Origin: Symbiodinium natans
Lineage: Eukaryota; Sar; Dinophyceae; Suessiales; Symbiodiniaceae
Direction: 5' to 3'
Length of the DNA: 64,000 nucleotides
Assembly (NCBI GenBank): GCA_905221605.1
Contig: CAJNDS010001924.1
Span: 206,001 to 270,000 of the forward strand
Below are positions 50,701-61,285 of the stretch, one piece after another. The stretch's first letter is position 1, and each line of letters starts with the position of its first letter. The translations under genes and the position numbers were made by a program. The notes below the pieces were generated by a model. It ran no database searches, had not been told where the DNA came from, and saw only the letters and a program-made list of their open reading frames with translations.

Positions 50701-53700
50701 AACATGAACCCCTCCTGGGTTTAGGGTTTGTAAGTTTAGAAGTGAGGCACTCCGACGTGCGTACAGGGTGCTGTTCAACACAAATCTCAAACTCCAAACT
50801 CGGTCTCCGACTTAAGTACAGGGTGCGGTTCAACACAAACCTCAACCTGTATTCCAAGAAACCTGAAGATCCAAGCATACTACAATTTGAAGGCGCGCAT
50901 TGTATGTTTGTTCTGCACAAATGGTGGGTATATTCCATATCAGTGCAGCTCGTACCACAGAGCAACCTTACGTACCCCTTCAACTCAAAACCACCCTAAA
51001 CCCTCTCTATACTAAGATATAACTTCACAGCTTCGGTAGCATGCTATTTTCCTTTATTCTTACGAGACGTGTCTCTAAACAAAACCTTCTGGCTTACCTA
51101 CCCCTCCAACTCAAAACAACCCTACACCCTCTCGCTATATTAGGATATAGCAGCACAGGTCCCGTAACATGCTATATCATTTCTTCTTGGGAGACGCACG
51201 ACCACCTGAAGCACCCTGAAAACAAGACTTTTTTGTAGTAAGGATGTGATACCTAGTTGCTTTGGACGAATGTCATATAAGACCTTATGTGCTTGTGAGT
51301 CTTGCGGTTTATGGGAAAATGAGCATTTCCTTGAGAAATCATACATGTTGGGAGACCTGTGGGGAACATTGAGAGTGAACAGCAAGATACTTGCGAGCAA
51401 TTACTAGCAGCCTGTTGGAAAGGCTCAGGAAATAGTGAGAAGATATTTGCGGACAGTATTCTCGCGTCCCCGGGACTTGCAGTAAATTATTTCTTCGCAT
51501 CACCCTATACCATATAGGGTTTAAACCCTAAAGGGCTTACCCCATGAGGGTTTTAGAGATAAACCCTGAAGCCCTAAACCTTTAAACCCTAAAGGATTTA
51601 ATGGTATACAAATCTAAGGTCTGGGCATGTATACCTTCAGCGCCTATAGGGTTAAAAACTTTGAACCTTTTAGAGCCTTATGGTGTTTAAGGGTTCTGAC
51701 CCTAAAGGGTTTAGGGTTAAGGGTTTGAATGTTTCAACCTTAATCCCTAAGGATTGAACTCTATGGGCTTAGGTTTAAATGCCTAAATCTTAACGCGAAG
51801 CCTTTAAACCTTAAACTTAACCCTGTAGGTTTAAAGGTTCAGGGTTTGGGCTTAATTGCTTGCCCCGACAGGGTTTCGGGGGCTTCTCTTTACAACCCTA
51901 AACCCTTAACCGATAGTTTTTTTAGATAGGTTGTAAAATAGAGAATAAGCCGTTGGAGGGGGGGGGGGGGGGCAAGCTTGCTTGAGAGCATATGAATAGG
52001 AATCAAATTAAGTGGCTGGCAATCCTGTCAAACCCATGGCATACCTTTCTAAGATCAATGGACATCCTGTGCAACTTAGTAGGAAGCGTATTAAATTGAG
52101 CACGCATCTTATCAACAGTAAACCCTAAACCTTACTAAAACTAAAAAATGGAAATCAATGGGAATCCTATGAATCTTAGTGGGAATCTTATTAAGTGAGT
52201 AGAAGTCCTTTCAATATGAATGGACACCATATTACTCAAAAATACTGAAACATGCATGGACACAAATGGGAATCCTGTGAAAACATATAGAGGACCCTAT
52301 TAAAATACAAAGGAAATAGAGGTTTTTCATAGGGACAACCAAGGAAACAGTTTATTAGGGAAAAACAAGGTAACAGAGCCAAACTTAATACGAATTCGAG
52401 CAAATTCAGAAGAACTCCTGAGAAAAGTCGTGAAAGTATAGAGGCAAAAGAAAAGACCCCCCCTGTGCCAGCAACTGGAGCGAGTATTACAAACACAAAT
52501 GGTCAAGTATATTTCGAGTGGAATGTCTGCGAATACATATGACCTTGAGCGACGTCACGAGATCTACTTCTGAGACTTTGTCTTTGTAAAACGTGAGCCC
52601 GATTGAAAAACGATTGAAACGATTGAAATTCAATCGGGGGCCGGATTGAAGATTGAAGATTGAAGATTCCCGGAAAACCTTTTGCTGGGAATCTTCAATC
52701 TTCAATCTTCAATCCGGCCCCCGATTGATTTCAATCGTTTCAATCGTTTTTCAATCGGGCTCACGGTTAATATACGAACACTTACATATTAAGATGGCCC
52801 CCCCACCCCCAACCCTAAAACCCCAAAACACACCCAAAAGATAAGACACGAACACTTGCATATTAAGATGGCCCCCCACCCCCAACCCTAAAACCCTAAA
52901 GCACACCCAAAACAGAAAAACACGTAGATCTTTTGGGGGGGGGTACCATATATATATACATATATATCTATATATTTATTGTTGTTTGTTTGTTTTTTTT
53001 TTTTTGGGGGGGGGGGTAGTAGGAGGGGGTACGAAGTGCTTGCATGGCCAAGGCAGACCTATAGTCCCGGAAGCAGTACTAAACCCTCCACGCCCAGCGG
53101 CCTCGCCCCCAAGGGCCCCCGCAGCTGCCTAAACCCTAAACCCTAAACCCTAAACCCTAAACCCTAAACCCTAAACCCTAAACCCTAAACCCTAAACCCT
53201 AAACCCTAAACCCTAAACCCTAAACCCAAACCCCAAACCCCAAACCCTAAACCCTAAACCCTAAACCCTGAACCTCCCGAGGGTTCCAGAGCCGGAAGAT
53301 CAGCAGTGTTTGCACTGCCCACGTCCAGGCCGGCTTTTTTGGGGGAAAACCGCCCCATGTGGGGTTGGCAGGGCGACTTTAGGACTTTAGGACTTTAGGA
53401 CCTTAGGACTTTAGGACTTTAGGACTGTAGGGTTTAGGGTTTAGGGTGTAGGGTTCAGGGTTTAGGGAAGGATTTTTCCTTATACTAGTAACAGTCCTGA
53501 ATAGGGAATATACTGGGGAGGCAGTATGATCCCTTTTCAAGGACTGCTACGGTGGATGGACGAAATCTTGCACCGCCTGTACATTCGTACTTCAAACGAT
53601 TGAGGCATCAAGCCCCGCACCCCCTGCTTAACATTGGCGGTTGGGACTACTTGAGCGGTGCAAGATTTCGACCATTGGAACAAATCCGGCCGCTAGCTTT

Positions 53701-56700
53701 TTCACAGCCAATGTTAAAAAGGGGGCACGGGGAACACAAAAACACGTGTCTGAAAAGCGGTGCAAGATTTTGTCCATCCACAGTCCCTAGATGCAAGCAA
53801 AAACACTTCTGCTCTTCAGTCCCTTTCGGCGAGTGTTGCCGGGTATGTTCTACGAGCGTGAGTGACTAGCCATGGCTTCTGAGTCGTTTTTCTGGCTTCA
53901 ACGACAGTAACTTTGCTGGGATGCCGTTTTGCCTTCCCAAGGTGCTTCAAATACGTGCAAAATAACAGTCAACACTCAGTCAACACTCAGTCAACACTAC
54001 AGTCAACACTACAGTCAACACTACCAAAACCCTGGGAAAACCAGCAGATTCCACAATTCACTCGTTTCAAAGAAAAATAATAGTTGTTTTAGCTTCTTAA
54101 TGTCCAGAACAGCAAAATGCTGGATTTTCCAGCATTTTGGCAGCGTTGACTGCAGTGTTGACTGTAGTGTTGACTGAGTGTTGACTGAGTGTTGACTGTC
54201 ATTTTGCATGCATTTGTTGCTTTTATAGGACATACAGCTTTTTCTAGCTTCTTCATGTCCAGAACAGCAAAATGCTAGATTTTCCAGCATTTTCGCAGTA
54301 CTGACTTGTATCAGCTTCCAGTTTCTGTAGGTGCGCGAAAGATGCAAAAAACACTTCTGCTCTTCAGTCCCTAGATGCAAAAACACTTCTGCTCTTCAGT
54401 CCCTTTCGGCGAGTGTTGCCGGGTATGTTCTACGAGCGTGAGTGACTAGCCATGGCTTCTGAGTCGTTTTTCTGGCTTCAACGACAGTAACTTTGCTGGG
54501 ATGCCGTTTTGCCTTCCCAAGGTGCTTCAAATACGTGCAAAATAACAGTCAACACTCAGTCAACACTCAGTCAACACTACAGTCAACACTACAGTCAACA
54601 CTACCAAAACCCTGGGAAAACCAGCAGATTCCACAATTCACTCGTTTCAAAGAAAAATAATAGTTGTTTTAGCTTCTTAATGTCCAGAACAGCAAAATGC
54701 TGGATTTTCCAGCATTTTGGCAGCGTTGACTGCAGTGTTGACTGTAGTGTTGACTGAGTGTTGACTGAGTGTTGACTGTCATTTTGCATGCATTTGTTGC
54801 TTTTATAGGACATACAGCTTTTTCTAGCTTCTTCATGTCCAGAACAGCAAAATACTAGATTTTCCAGCATTTTCGCAGTACTGACTTGTATCAGCTTCCA
54901 GTTTCTGTAGGTGCGCGAAAGATGCAAAAACACTTCTGCTCTTCGGTGGATGGACGAAATCTTGCACCGCCTGTACATTCGTACTTCAAACGATTGAGGC
55001 ATCAAGCCCCGCACCCCCTGCTTAACATTGGCGGTTAGGACTACTTGAGCGGTGCAAGATTTCGACCATTGGAACAAATCCGGCCGCTAGCTTTTTCACA
55101 GCCAATGTTAAAAAGGGGGCACGGGGAACACAAAAACACGTGTCTGAAAAGCGGTGCAAGATTTTGTCCATCCACAGTAGCCTAAGGGGGAACATCCCGA
55201 TACATAATAGCGTACGTAGGTTTTCGGCTACGGTTTAGGGCTTAGGAGATCCAGGACTTAGGAAGCGGAGTTTGGGCCTCAGGGCGGGGCTGGGAGGCTC
55301 CATGGTGTTCGTAGTTTAGGGTTTAGAGTTTCTGGTTTAGGGGTAGGGTTTTGGCCGTCTGGGGAAGGGAGAATTTCGCAGGGGGGGAGCATTTTTTGGA
55401 CTCTGGGTCTGGGTAAAAGTTCTGTCGGAACCCCAAGAAGTTTGAAATCCAGAGCTGTTCAAGGGATCAGGGTGTTTTTTGGGGGGTTTAAGGTAAAGAG
55501 GTATCAGGGTCAGGTCTTCAATTAAAGCCCTGCCCCTTGTAGTCTGCGAAGCACGCTGCCTTCCTAATGCCCAATGCCGAATATCGTCAAAGTACCCACA
55601 ACCCGCCAAGTACCCAAACCCTAGGAACACCAACCCTACAGCCCCCAAAAACCCTAGAATCCCTAAAGCCCATAAACCCTACAACCCTAAAGCCCTAGAA
55701 TCCTACAACCCGAAGCCCTTCACATGCTCCCGAGTCGCTTCCCTGTTCGCCTGCAGGGCTTACACGAGAATCTCCGACACTTCCAGCGACTTAGCTTGGG
55801 GAGCTTCCAGGGTTCAAGGGTTTGGGGTTTAGGGTTTAGGGTTTAGGGTTTAGGGTTCAGGGTTGAGGGTTGTTGGGGCTGAGGGTTCGCGGTTGTTGGG
55901 GTTGGGGGATTAGGGTTGAAGGCTTAGGGTTTAGCGCTGCTTGGGTTTAGTAGGTGACGGTTTAGGGTTTCAGTGCAGAATTCGTCGGCCCTTAGTAGGT
56001 TCACGGTTGAGGCTTTTCAGTGAAGGGTTCGTAGGGCCTGGGTTTAGTGCTAAGGGCTTCCTTGACGTTGCTGCTGAATCACAAGTACGTATTCCGTGCC
56101 TTAGACCCAGGACCGAAGCCCGGTTTCGCGTTTCGGGTAGAGGGGATAGGGCGTAGGGTTTAGGGCTTAGGGTTTCGGGTAAGTCACATCTTTAAAGGTC
56201 TCAATCCTACACCCTACACCCTATAGACCCTACACCCCAAACCCTACACCCTAGACCCTACACCCTAAACCCTATACACCCTAGACCCTAAACCCTAAAC
56301 CCTAAACCCTATCACCCTAAACCCTAAACCCTGAACCCATGATTGACCAGGAACCGGGCAGTGACCCACGCTCGAAACGACCAATACCGTCCAGTTGTGT
56401 TCCGCAGCTCGGTGCTGGGATCAGGGTTTTTTGGGGTTCAGCTTCTGGGATTCAGGGAGCTTGTTTAGGGTTTAGGGTTAAGGGTTTAGGGTTTAGGGTT
56501 CAGGCTTAGGGTTCAGGGCTTCGGGTTTGATGAGCTTCTTCGGGGCGGATTAGGGTTCAAGGTTCGGGGTTTAGGGATTCAGGGATTCTGGTGCGGTTTT
56601 GGGGTTTAGGGTCTATCGCGTTTGGGAGCTTGGGTTTTGGGACATGTTGCATTTCACCCGCCCCGCGCCCTCCCCCCCCCCCCCCCCCCACCCCCCACCC

Positions 56701-56975
56701 CCGGTTTCGGGAACCAACCCAGGAGAAGGGCTTGTGAGGTCTAGGACAGTTTACTGTTCAGGTTTAAGGTGAGGTCCTAAACCCGCAGCCCTACCCCATA
56801 AACCCTAAACCCTAAACCCTAAACCCTAAACCCTAAACCCTAAACCCTAAACCCTAGGGTTCTGGGTTTCAGGGGCGCAGGGCCCCCCTGAGTCCTTGCG
56901 ATCTCCGCCCTGGGCTGGGAAGCAAAGGCAACGGAAGCCGCGTGGACCTCGAGGATGTCCTTGCAGAGGCAGAGA
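45464..56975 (+). CDS. Mei2-like RNA-binding protein (RRM split over seven exons)
   Basis: Predicted exons: 45464-45526 (MAPVDGKVSLSLCDMLQ), 46100-46126, 46910-46975, 47594-47632, 47851-47865, 48397-48441, 48715-48729, 49033-49092, 49532-49581, 49982-50048, 50292-50342, 53290-53328, 55757-55785, 56351-56411, 56928-56975. The RRM is diagnostic: TTMMLRNIPNKYTQN (49033), GFAGTFDFFYLP (49532), NVGYAFVNF (49982), FSEHRF (50292), SRKISSV..AHVQ (53290), GLHENLRHFQ (55757) and NRAVTHARNDQYRPVVF (56351). This is the Mei2-type C-terminal RRM, which binds RNA in yeast meiosis and plant development; its role here is unknown. All RRM junctions are in phase, with GC donors until 55785. The N-terminal micro-exons are weaker. 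The intron 53329-55756 carries nested transposons. The end is open: a terminal exon at 57476-57556 (TAA) fits, or the gene continues into 57687-61285. Confidence 0.85.
45963..46057 (-). repeat. CCCTAAA telomere-like array
   Basis: About thirteen C-strand units before the Mei2-like gene exon at 46100; the intron after that exon opens with a G-strand array (46133-46223). Confidence 0.9.
46133..46223 (+). repeat. TTTAGGG telomere-like array
   Basis: About thirteen G-strand units beginning 7 bp after the exon at 46100-46126. Confidence 0.9.
47645..47746 (+). repeat. Long poly-C tract
   Basis: About 76 uninterrupted C (47671-47746) after a shorter C/T-rich lead-in, 12 bp after the exon ending at 47632. 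Similar shorter poly-C runs occur at 9371-9412, 13373-13401, 20609-20626, 21020-21056, 60478-60493, 60542-60561 and 63303-63320. A poly-G run lies at 11771-11793. Confidence 0.9.
48255..48358 (-). repeat. CCCTAAA telomere-like array
   Basis: C-strand array before the exon at 48397; a G-strand array (48470-48521) follows it. Confidence 0.9.
49593..49666 (+). repeat. TTTAGGG telomere-like array
   Basis: G-strand array 12 bp after the RRM exon ending at 49581. Confidence 0.9.
50089..50170 (+). repeat. TTTAGGG telomere-like array
   Basis: G-strand array about 40 bp after the RRM exon ending at 50048. Confidence 0.9.
50968..51175 (+). repeat. Imperfect ~125-bp tandem duplication
   Basis: CTTACGTACCCCTTCAACTC at 50968 recurs as CTTACCTACCCCTCCAACTC near 51095. 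Both are followed by an ACCCTCTC...TATA segment and GTA(G/A)CATGCTAT, within the long Mei2 intron. Confidence 0.7.
52591..52766. mobile_element. Foldback element with ~80-bp arms
   Basis: Arms 52593-52673 and 52685-52764 are near-perfect reverse complements, with an 11-nt loop. Each arm is built of short repeats (CGATTGAAA and GATTGAAGA units) and starts GTGAGCCCGATTG. It would fold into a very stable hairpin. The two mirror-image open frames crossing it are by-products of the palindrome. Confidence 0.8.
52776..52915 (+). repeat. ~75-bp tandem duplication
   Basis: CGAACACTT(A/G)CATATTAAGATGG plus a C-rich tail and ACCCTAAAACCC occurs twice, next to the foldback element. Confidence 0.85.
53129..53271 (-). 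repeat. CCCTAAA telomere-like array
   Basis: About twenty C-strand units ending 19 bp before the RRM exon at 53290; G-strand-like repeats (53375-53468) follow that exon. Confidence 0.9.
53550..55177. mobile_element. Composite inverted-repeat element with TA target duplication
   Basis: 1628 bp flanked by TA (53548-53549 and 55178-55179). Its termini read C(G/T)GTGGATGGAC and continue to CTTGCACCGC. It consists of two nearly identical 234-bp units in direct orientation (53550-53783 and 54944-55177), each with its own inverted ends, enclosing about 1.16 kb. The inside holds a 580-bp tandem duplication and hairpins, and no transposase-like frame. TA duplication plus short inverted ends fits a non-autonomous Tc1/mariner-type element, but that assignment is inference. 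Confidence 0.75.
53801..54943. repeat. 580-bp tandem duplication with internal hairpin arms
   Basis: The sequence from 53801 recurs at 54381, 580 bp later, and again starts near 54928 where the right 234-bp unit cuts it. Each copy has inverted arms built of GTCAACACT repeats (53965-54021 against 54140-54200, and again 580 bp on), so it can fold into a long stem. Short open frames of 82 codons in each copy are identical by duplication and are not considered genes. Confidence 0.8.
56797..56857 (-). repeat. CCCTAAA telomere-like array
   Basis: C-strand array before the exon at 56928; a G-strand array (56981-57051) follows it. Confidence 0.9.
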
Positions 56976-57686
56976 GTGTTAGGGGTTTAGGGTTTAGGGT
57001 TTAGGGTTTAGGGTTTAGGGTGTAGGGTTTAGGGTTTAGGGTTTAGGGTTCAACAAGGGTTCATGGGCTATCATGGCGGGGCTTTAGGGGCTTGGGATTT
57101 ATGACAGGTTTTTGGTGTTAGGGTTGAGTGTTTAGAGCTTCAGGGTTCTATGGAGCGTTATTGGGGCTTTGCCAAAAATGTGGAATATTGTGGGGGTTTA
57201 GGGCTTTATAGGGATATGAGAGGGTTAAGGGCTTTATAGGGATACTCTAAGAGCTTAAGGGGCGTAGGGCTTACAGGGCTTTGCAGGAGTTAGGGGTTTA
57301 GGGTTCTATAGAGCTTGTGGGTTCTATGCGGCGGTTTAGGGCAGGGTATGGGGTCGCAAGGCTGCGTCGTCACAGCTTTCTTGTTCTTGTAGGGTTTCAC
57401 CAGTTTTTCTCGGGGTTTGCTGCCAGTTTGTAAACAAGCAAAAAACTCGATGGAGAAGCGCGCAGTCTCGGCGAGGACGTGCGGAGACTAAAAAAAGGAG
57501 CCTCTGAAACATTGACAACATCGCGCAGGACAGTGTTTTCGAAGCAAGCATGTTAATTAGTTCGTGAAGCAGAGTAGCAGCAAAAAGGAGCAAACAACAC
57601 CGGAAAACACACCCGGGGTTTAGGGTTTTGGGCCATAGCCCCAAACCACCTAAAGCCCAGCTGTTGTGTTGTCCTGGATTCTGCAG

Positions 57687-60600
57687 GGCAAGACCCGAAC
57701 GCCTTCTGCCTCGAACTCCGAGGAGAACGAGCTGTGGTTTTTCTGGTTTCGGGTTTAGGGGTTTTGGGCTTGGGGCTTGTGCTAGATGTCCCGTAGAGTA
57801 AGACGTGGCACAAACAGGTACCAAACAGCAGCGACCCCCAAACAGCAGAACTACAGGTGATGATTTCTTCGCAACTGGGGGTTCAGAGAATGAAGTCTCT
57901 ATTGGGCCTGAGATTCCGTGGACCATCGAAGACCGTAGCCTAAGGAAGGCCCTTGTACTTAAAGTACGGCCCACTTCCGTACAAAAGAAGTTTAGAAGAA
58001 GACCCCGACAGTGGGCCTTGAGGACGAACGCCGCCAGGCGGCGAAGCCCAAGGCAAAGGCCGGTTCAGGGCGTCTTGTGTGCGGAACCCCTAAGGCCCAT
58101 AGGCCTTCAGGCCCTACAGGGCTTACAAAGAACCCTGAACCCGTCCTAAACCCCAACACCCTAAGGCTTGAACGGTTTGTGCCACAAACCTTGTTTCCAA
58201 TCACCTCAGCCCCACGTCCAATAAGCCCAAAACCCTGAATCGAATGGAAGCTTCGGAAGAGGCACCAAGGGTAAGGGAAGGGCAGGGCCTGGGAGAAAGT
58301 GTACCTTAAATGCCGTCTTTACATTATACATGTGAACGTGTAGATTTGCTCCATGTAGTTATGCTTTGTTGGCTGACGTGTCAAACCTTGTGTAAGAGAC
58401 AATACGAACAACCACCCACATGGAGAGGGGCAACGTTGTTTTGTATGTTGGGTGGAACAGGTAGAAGTGTGCTCCAGAAGCCAGATGCTGCTTCACACGG
58501 GAGTTTCGCACCCCCATAAGCACTAAACCTGAATCCGAAGAGAAAGTAGCACCTTCCTTGAACAGGATGCAGCGGAGAAGAACCATCACAAGGTGCAAGC
58601 AGCAGCTTCAGCTGTGCCAACCCAGAACCAGTGCAGGGAAGGTTTAGGGTGTGCGGTTCGGGGGGGTAGGGATTACACATTCATAGCTTCACCCGAGGTT
58701 GGGGTTGGGGCTGGGTTTGGTCAATACAGCACCGGAAACAAGCCATTGGCATGCCTATGGGTTAGGGGCTGAAGGGTTTTGGGGTGCGAACATGGGGGTT
58801 CATGTTTCCAGTGTTGCAAGGCAGCATTGTGTCCTTTCCCTCCGGAGGCAGCCAAGGCCGAGCCCAAGGCAAACGGAAAGCGCGGCCTGGCGATCGACAC
58901 GGTTAGGGTTTAAGGTTTAAGGTTTAAGGTTTAAAGTTTAAGGTTTAAGGTTGAAGGTTGAGGGTTGAAGGGGGTGGGGGGGGGTGGGGGGGGTGGGGGG
59001 TGGAAGGTGTTTGGAGGTTTTCAGAGGCATAGGCTTCGGCGGTTGAGGTTTTTTCGGATTCTTCTTCTTTTTTGCCATGTCAGGCTTGCCTGATTCAGGC
59101 ACTAGAAGGCTTAGGACCTAAAGTTCATTGCTGTTGTGCGTTAGGGTCCCCCTTTTTCAGACCAGGGGGGCCAAAACTGAGGCGCCACCAACACGAAGAG
59201 TGCTACCAAAGCCTCGGACCGCAAAGGACTGCAGCGGATGTCTTCTCAGAATCAATCAGTACGGAGTCAGTACGGTTCTAACCCATGCAAAGCACAGGTA
59301 TTCCCACTCACCTGCCCACCCACCCAAGTTACCTTGACCCTGAATGTTGCCAGACCAGTCAGTTGATATACCCGTAATATTTTGGGGAGGTAGACCATGA
59401 TCATTTCAGAGTCTAGGGCTTTTCTGGGCAGTTTGGGGAGGAGGGGTTCAGGTCGTTCAGGTCGGCCCTAGGCCCTGAAGCCTGCACTCGAAACCCCTAA
59501 ACCCGAAACCCTAAACCCTAAACCCTAAGCCCTAAGCCCTAAGCCCTTAAACCGGAATAAGAAACCCTAACTGTCACTCCGTTAGAGGACTGGAAGACGC
59601 CATCCGCCTCAGCCTTTGCGCCCTCCAGGTGCTGGTTGGGGGGGGGGGGGGGGGAGGTCTATCTAGGGTTACAAGACTTATAAGGCTTCAAGGGTTCAAG
59701 GGTTTAGGGGTGGGTGTAAGGGTTTCAGGCTTAGGCTTTTTGGGGATTGACCTAACTTGTGCTGTGTTAGTATTGGACAATCCATATGACCAACCTCCAG
59801 ACAAGGGTCAGGGCTAGCTAGCCCTGTTCTGACGCCATCTTGGGACTTCCCATGCTGATGCCATCTGGGGGGCTCCCATGCAGCGGGGGAGGGGGGGGGG
59901 GAGCTCCAGGATAAACCTGTCTAGTAGAACAGCTTGGACGACACCTCTCGACAGCGAAGAACCCCAACCTTCGGCCACAATCAGGACACTGCAAAGTCTG
60001 GTGAGAGACTTGCAAGACCATGTGGCGATGTGCAATGTCACTGTCATGGTTGAAATGGGCTGAGCGCTCAGCAACTGTACTCTTCAAGCAGAGAGCGCGG
60101 TGGCCCTGCCGAAATACCGGTCGGCTCGCTTCCCATCGTTCGAGGCGCTGAGTCTTCACTTAAAGACAGCGACGTGCTACTTGGACAGCTGCTTCAGCGA
60201 GACCTAGGACCTTACACAGCACCGTGTCTCAATCCTGCACAGCACCCTAAGGCCCTATAGCCGAGAGCAGCATGCCGTATGACCCTAAAACCCTGGCACC
60301 CTTTAAAACCCCAAAACCATAAAACCCTACAACCCTAACCCTAAAACACAAAGCCCTAAACCAACCTAAAATGGCCCCTATAAGCCCTGAAGCCCAAGCG
60401 CTCCGGAGGTTGTGGGTCTGGATGTGTTTCCGCACCAGAGACTGGTGGATTTCCAGCAAACAGGCAGTGTGCCAGAACCCCCCCCCCCCCCCCGTAGAGA
60501 TGCGACCCTATACACCCTATAAGCCCTAAACTTTAAGATTCTCCCCCCCCCCCCCCCCCCCTAGAAATGCTACCCTATACACCCTATAAGCCCTAAACTT

Positions 60601-61285
60601 TAAGATTCTCAACAGCAGAAGTTTGCAGGAGCGCCTGGCGCAGTCGTCGACCTCGGAGCTCCCCGTGTCCCCGCCCCCAGGCGCCGCTTCCGGTGGCTTC
60701 CCTGGACCCTCCTCAACCCTAAACCCCGAACCCTAAACGCCCTAGACCCTAAACCCTAAACCCTCAACCCTAAACCCTCAACTCTAACGACGCTTTAGAA
60801 ACCTTGTTTAGGGTTCAGGGTTGATGGAGGGCTTGAGCGCTTGAAGGGTTTGGACCTTCCGGGGCTTCTGTGTTTGGGCTGTTGGTCGCTTCATGTATTG
60901 GAGGCTTTGTGGGACGCCGGGAGAGTTCAGGCGTTTTAGGGAGCCCTCGACAGTATCCGTTGATGGTGCAGCTTCGACAAAGAAAGGGGTACACTGCAAC
61001 TCCCCTGTTCCTGCGTACAAGACTTCTCCGGGAGAGCCCTAAATTGCCGAAAGCATCTGAAACCCTGCCCCTAATCCTGTCCTGACCTTAACCCTGCAAT
61101 CCTGAAACCCGGAAACTCCTCAACCCGAAAATGCTAAGCCAGCTAAGCCCCAAGCCTTGAAACCCGGGTTCAGACCCTGAATACCCCCGACGCGAACCAC
61201 GAATCCAGGCCTGGCCCCGAGCGCATCGGTGGAGGCCCCTCCGAGTTTGAGTGCCCTGGACAGAATGGAGGAGGGAGGGGCTTAG
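57687..61285 (+). CDS. Lys/Ala/Pro-rich exons: C-terminus of the Mei2-like gene or a separate gene
   Basis: Chain of in-phase exons totalling 426 nt: 57687-57722 (GKTRTPSASNSE), 58023-58058 (DERRQAAKPKAK), 58566-58592 (DAAEKNHHK), 58848-58901 (AAKAEPKANGKRGLAIDT), 59182-59233 (APPTRRVLPKPRTAKDC), 59588-59628 (LEDAIRLSLCALQ), 60094-60144 (SAVALPKYRSARFPSFE), 60629-60680 (ERLAQSSTSELPVSPPP) and 61209-61285 (APSASVEAPPSLSALD, stop TAG). Phase-1 junctions at 59233/59588 and 60680/61209 close correctly. The exon at 59588 resembles a ubiquitin-interacting motif (ED..I.LSL). The first exon begins in phase 0, as the end at 56975 requires, so one gene of about 369 residues with the Mei2-like RRM is possible. 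The 57722 donor would be GA. No initiator ATG was found, which favours continuation. Confidence 0.45.
60478..60612 (+). repeat. ~66-bp tandem duplication including poly-C
   Basis: Two copies of poly-C, TAGA(G/A)ATGC, ACCCTATACACCCTATAAGC and CTAAACTTTAAGATTCTC, just upstream of the exon at 60629. The poly-C may act as polypyrimidine tract. Confidence 0.85.

Larger units (their letters stand above)
50343..53289. other. 2.9-kb intron of the Mei2-like gene
   Basis: Lies between RRM exons ending FSEHRF... and starting SRKISS. It contains AT-rich microsatellites, a 125-bp duplication, a zone of CCCTAAAGGG-type palindromes (51500-51860), degenerate ~40-bp repeats (52010-52260), the foldback element and a long C-strand telomere-like array at its 3' end. 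No exon was found in it. Confidence 0.6.
53466..55199. mobile_element. MITE-like element, family 1, copy 5, split by a larger insertion
   Basis: The left part (53466-53549) has TTATACTAGTAACAGTCCTG and later AAGGACTGCTA. The right end (55178-55199), TAGCCTAAGGGGGAACATCC, is the expected continuation of the family's right arm. The 1.6-kb element at 53550-55177 sits exactly between them. Confidence 0.75.

Noticed and set aside
53929-54757. Two identical 82-codon open frames
   Set aside because: They are identical because of the 580-bp tandem duplication and consist largely of the GTCAACACT stems; no homology recognised.
57336-57974. 212-codon open frame on the minus strand
   Set aside because: Contains telomere-repeat-derived Asn-Pro-Lys-Pro stretches and lies antisense to a better exon at 57687; GC-rich sequence keeps it open by chance.
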